From the NCBI RefSeq assembly GCF_016545825.1, contig NC_052621.1:18154910-18218909 (forward strand): a stretch of DNA of 64,000 nucleotides. The letters run 5' to 3'. Position 1 is the first letter of the stretch. Each line of letters begins with the position of its first letter. Below the pieces are notes generated by a model. That model saw only the letters and a program-made list of their open reading frames with translations, was not told the origin of the DNA and did not search any database. Source of the DNA: Eucalyptus grandis. Lineage: Eukaryota; Streptophyta; Magnoliopsida; Myrtales; Myrtaceae. The translations under genes were made by a program, and so were the position numbers. This document shows, one piece after another, positions 61,618 to 64,000 of the stretch.

Positions 61618-64000
61618 CATGTCCATATAAAGCAATAAATGCCAACGGTCTTAACTTAAGGCTCATTTTAAGTTCGTGGCTAGGTTTTCTACCAAAGAAA
61701 TAGGGAAACTATCTAGGAAAATAAAAGACAGAAGGAAAAAATATTATAAATAATGGTTTACTTGGGAATCAACATATAGATAAAGTTTCGAGCCATATCC
61801 ATCTCTTTTCAGGTCATGGCCCAAAAAGATAATATTAAAAGCTTATATCTAGCCCTAAAAAACCTTTTTAAAAAATGAGAAAAAAGAAAAAGTAGGGAAA
61901 AAAAACATACCTCCTACAAACTCAGAATCAACTCAATATAACTAAAATCATAAACACCATATATTTGTGACATCCTAGGTACATAACCATCCCCATTTCT
62001 TTTTATCTTTTATTAAGCACATACATGCGGAAGCATTACAACAACACCCGAATAATGATAAGCAACCAGGAAAACAATCATTTAAAAATATACAATTACA
62101 TCAGTTACATTTACATATCCCTTTGTCACGGGCCGTTATATTTACAACCATTATATTTTCTAAGCTTCAAAGGCCGGGTAAACCTTAGCTCCTTTAATAA
62201 GATTGCAACTCTAGCACTAGTGAGAGACCTCATTGCCTACAAGACTAAAAGGATGAAGGGTGAGTTTTGGGAAAACTCCATAAGTAAAACCCACTAATTT
62301 CCGGGTAGGAGGATGCCTCGCCTATCAATAAGCACATAACTCATCCAAAACATTAGTCAATGGCAGATCAATAGCAAAACAAAAATTTTGTCTTGGATGA
62401 GACATGATGAATCTTCAATCAACAATATGCAAGCATAAACTAATATTCATCCACAATATGAAGAACTCACGCCTCACTCAATATTATACATGCATAAACA
62501 AAATACATTCCAAAGTATGAGGAACTCACGTCTCACTCATATGCAAGCATACCGAAATCCATTTCATAATGCAAGGAACTCATGCACACAAGGTTCATTA
62601 ATTAAGAGTCGAAATCTATCTACTCTTCCGGAATCCACCTGTCCGCTTCATCCTCAACATAACCTTTATATGTAAGTCGAAGCAGTAGCTCCCCCGAGGA
62701 TCCCCTTCTAAAAACTCCCCAACCTCCTTGCAAGACCACAGCTCTTATCTGTGGGTACGGTATCTTGGAGAGAGCCCAAGTCAACCCACAAATGCAGTCT
62801 AATTCAGAAAATTCTTCCCGATGAAAATGTGATACACTCGAGGAAAGATACGTATATGAAACTGACTAACTCGATCTTATTAGCAAGTCGATAATTTGCC
62901 ATCGTATGATTCAACTTAAGCTACAAATTCTATGAACAAGAAAATAACTATCTGGTGGATGAGAAAAAGGTCTAACTTGGTTGTCACATCAGAAGATTTT
63001 ACACATTTGAAGCTTGGTGGTAGCATTTTCACATCACGTACAAAATTTTAATCTCCAAAAAACACTGAATGGAACTTGAATTCTTAATGACATTAGGCAA
63101 AGCCAAATATGGGTTGCATTGTGGAGGACAGAGTAATAATCAAGCATGATTACCTGTATTACATGTCTAACTTTAAGATCTCGAGTGTTTAGCATTCTGA
63201 TAAATCCCGGGGTTCAGAAGAAGAAACAGTAGACATATACCCAGCCCAATTTTTAGTCATTTAGAATCTATATAGAGTAAAGATCAGGGATATTTTCTAA
63301 AGCAACTTGAACTTCATATCAGAAAGACATTTTTCTCTTCCTGTCTCGTCTGTATGGAGAGCTCATAAATGTGACCTAAGAGCATTCTAAAAAAAAAAAA
63401 AGGTAAACCAAATTTCTGGATTATCCTTAGAGACTAACATATCATTATCCTCGACAAGATTCACAAAGCATTCCACATCCAAATCCATTCTGAAGTTTGA
63501 GCTAAAATAGACTCAGGGCAGGATCCGAATCACAGTCGAATCTTGACTTTTTGTGCCCATCACCTGTGCAAATTTGGGACTTTCCAGCTTACTAGGATCG
63601 CAGTTTCTACATTTCCATCCAGATTTGGTCAAAATATAGCAATATGGGAATGAAGTCCATATGCTATCGATTAGCAAGTCAACATGAACCAGCTGTTTCT
63701 GTTCCAATTCTTTTTCATTGTTAATGGCTAAGAACTTAATACTACAAATAGATGTCAAGCCAGAACGATGATCCATAGCCATATTCATGTACAGGGAATC
63801 CCCACAACGTGTTTGGATGGAGGGAAGGTGATGGAGGGGAAGGGTTGGGATGGATAAGGAAAGACTAGGAGGGATCAGTCTGGTTAATTTAAATCTCTGC
63901 GAATCTGTCCAGATTATAAAGGGTTTCAGAATTGGAGAGACTTGTGTATTAACAAATAAATTTATTCTCCTTTCTCACTTATACCCTTCTTTTACATCTA
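61618..64000. other. LTR-like and unassigned sequence to the window end
   Basis: A TGTGACATCCTAGGT phrase at about 61968 and related sequence down to about 62340 look like part of a Gypsy LTR. At 62424-62585 is a tandem repeat of about 58 bp in three diverged copies (each containing a gcaagcata-type phrase and gaactcacg). The open frame at 63513-63788 on the minus strand has several Cys residues but matches no family I can name. Confidence 0.4.
62424..62585. repeat. tandem repeat of about 58 bp, three copies
   Basis: Units start near 62424, 62484 and 62541. Each carries atgcaagcata or atgcataaac, followed by ggaactcacg-like sequence. The copies are diverged. Confidence 0.7.

Noticed and set aside
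63513..63788. Cys-containing minus-strand frame that recalls receptor-kinase extracellular domains
   Set aside because: Too few conserved positions to assign, and no kinase or other exon is nearby in the window.

Overview
The window is nuclear DNA from a flowering plant, probably a woody eudicot. The evidence is a plant-type carboxylesterase, plant gene remnants with GT-AG introns, and a dense load of plant retrotransposons and DNA transposons. I cannot name the species. Only one gene looks intact: an intronless plant carboxylesterase (CXE17/CXE6-like) at 10283-11308. Almost everything else is transposon sequence or gene wreckage.

Layout. Positions 1-5140 hold a decayed Ty3/Gypsy gag-protease remnant followed by an AT-rich LTR-like stretch. 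A small long-inverted-repeat element lies at 6540-6897. The carboxylesterase sits alone at 10.2-11.3 kb. From 15.1 to 26.3 kb are further Gypsy and Copia remnants, including a 3.2-kb solo LTR (18817-22054) inserted into an older Gypsy remnant with a 5-bp target duplication.

From 26.5 to 39.1 kb is a nested transposon zone. A dead AP-5 complex beta-subunit gene (AP5B1) is split by a hAT element. Next to it, a Mutator-like element appears to have captured the 5' end of a pectin methylesterase gene, and a third element has inserted just after that gene's start codon. Then come a second hAT element, a 3.5-kb PIF/Harbinger-like composite, and a second Mutator-like element with a perfect 9-bp target duplication. 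Three of these elements, from apparently different superfamilies, share an odd architecture: pyrimidine tract, GC-rich GAGCTCG/GCCTCGCC core, then purine tract. I regard this as the most interesting possibly undescribed pattern here.

From 39.9 to 43.5 kb are the BAR-domain exons of an ArfGAP gene (AGD2/AGD4 type) with internal exons missing and a frameshift. From 46.4 to 55.1 kb, on the minus strand, is a callose synthase gene that keeps readable exon boundaries. It has lost its whole central catalytic region, carries a 16-bp frameshifting tandem duplication, and has a 425-bp solo LTR inside an exon. A nearly full-length but dead L1-type LINE (55924-61601) with a 16-bp target duplication follows. 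The last 2.4 kb are LTR-like and unassigned sequence.

The genes form no pathway. The window reads as a gene-poor, repeat-rich segment where duplicated gene fragments have decayed. Boundaries of several insertions can be read to the base from their target duplications.
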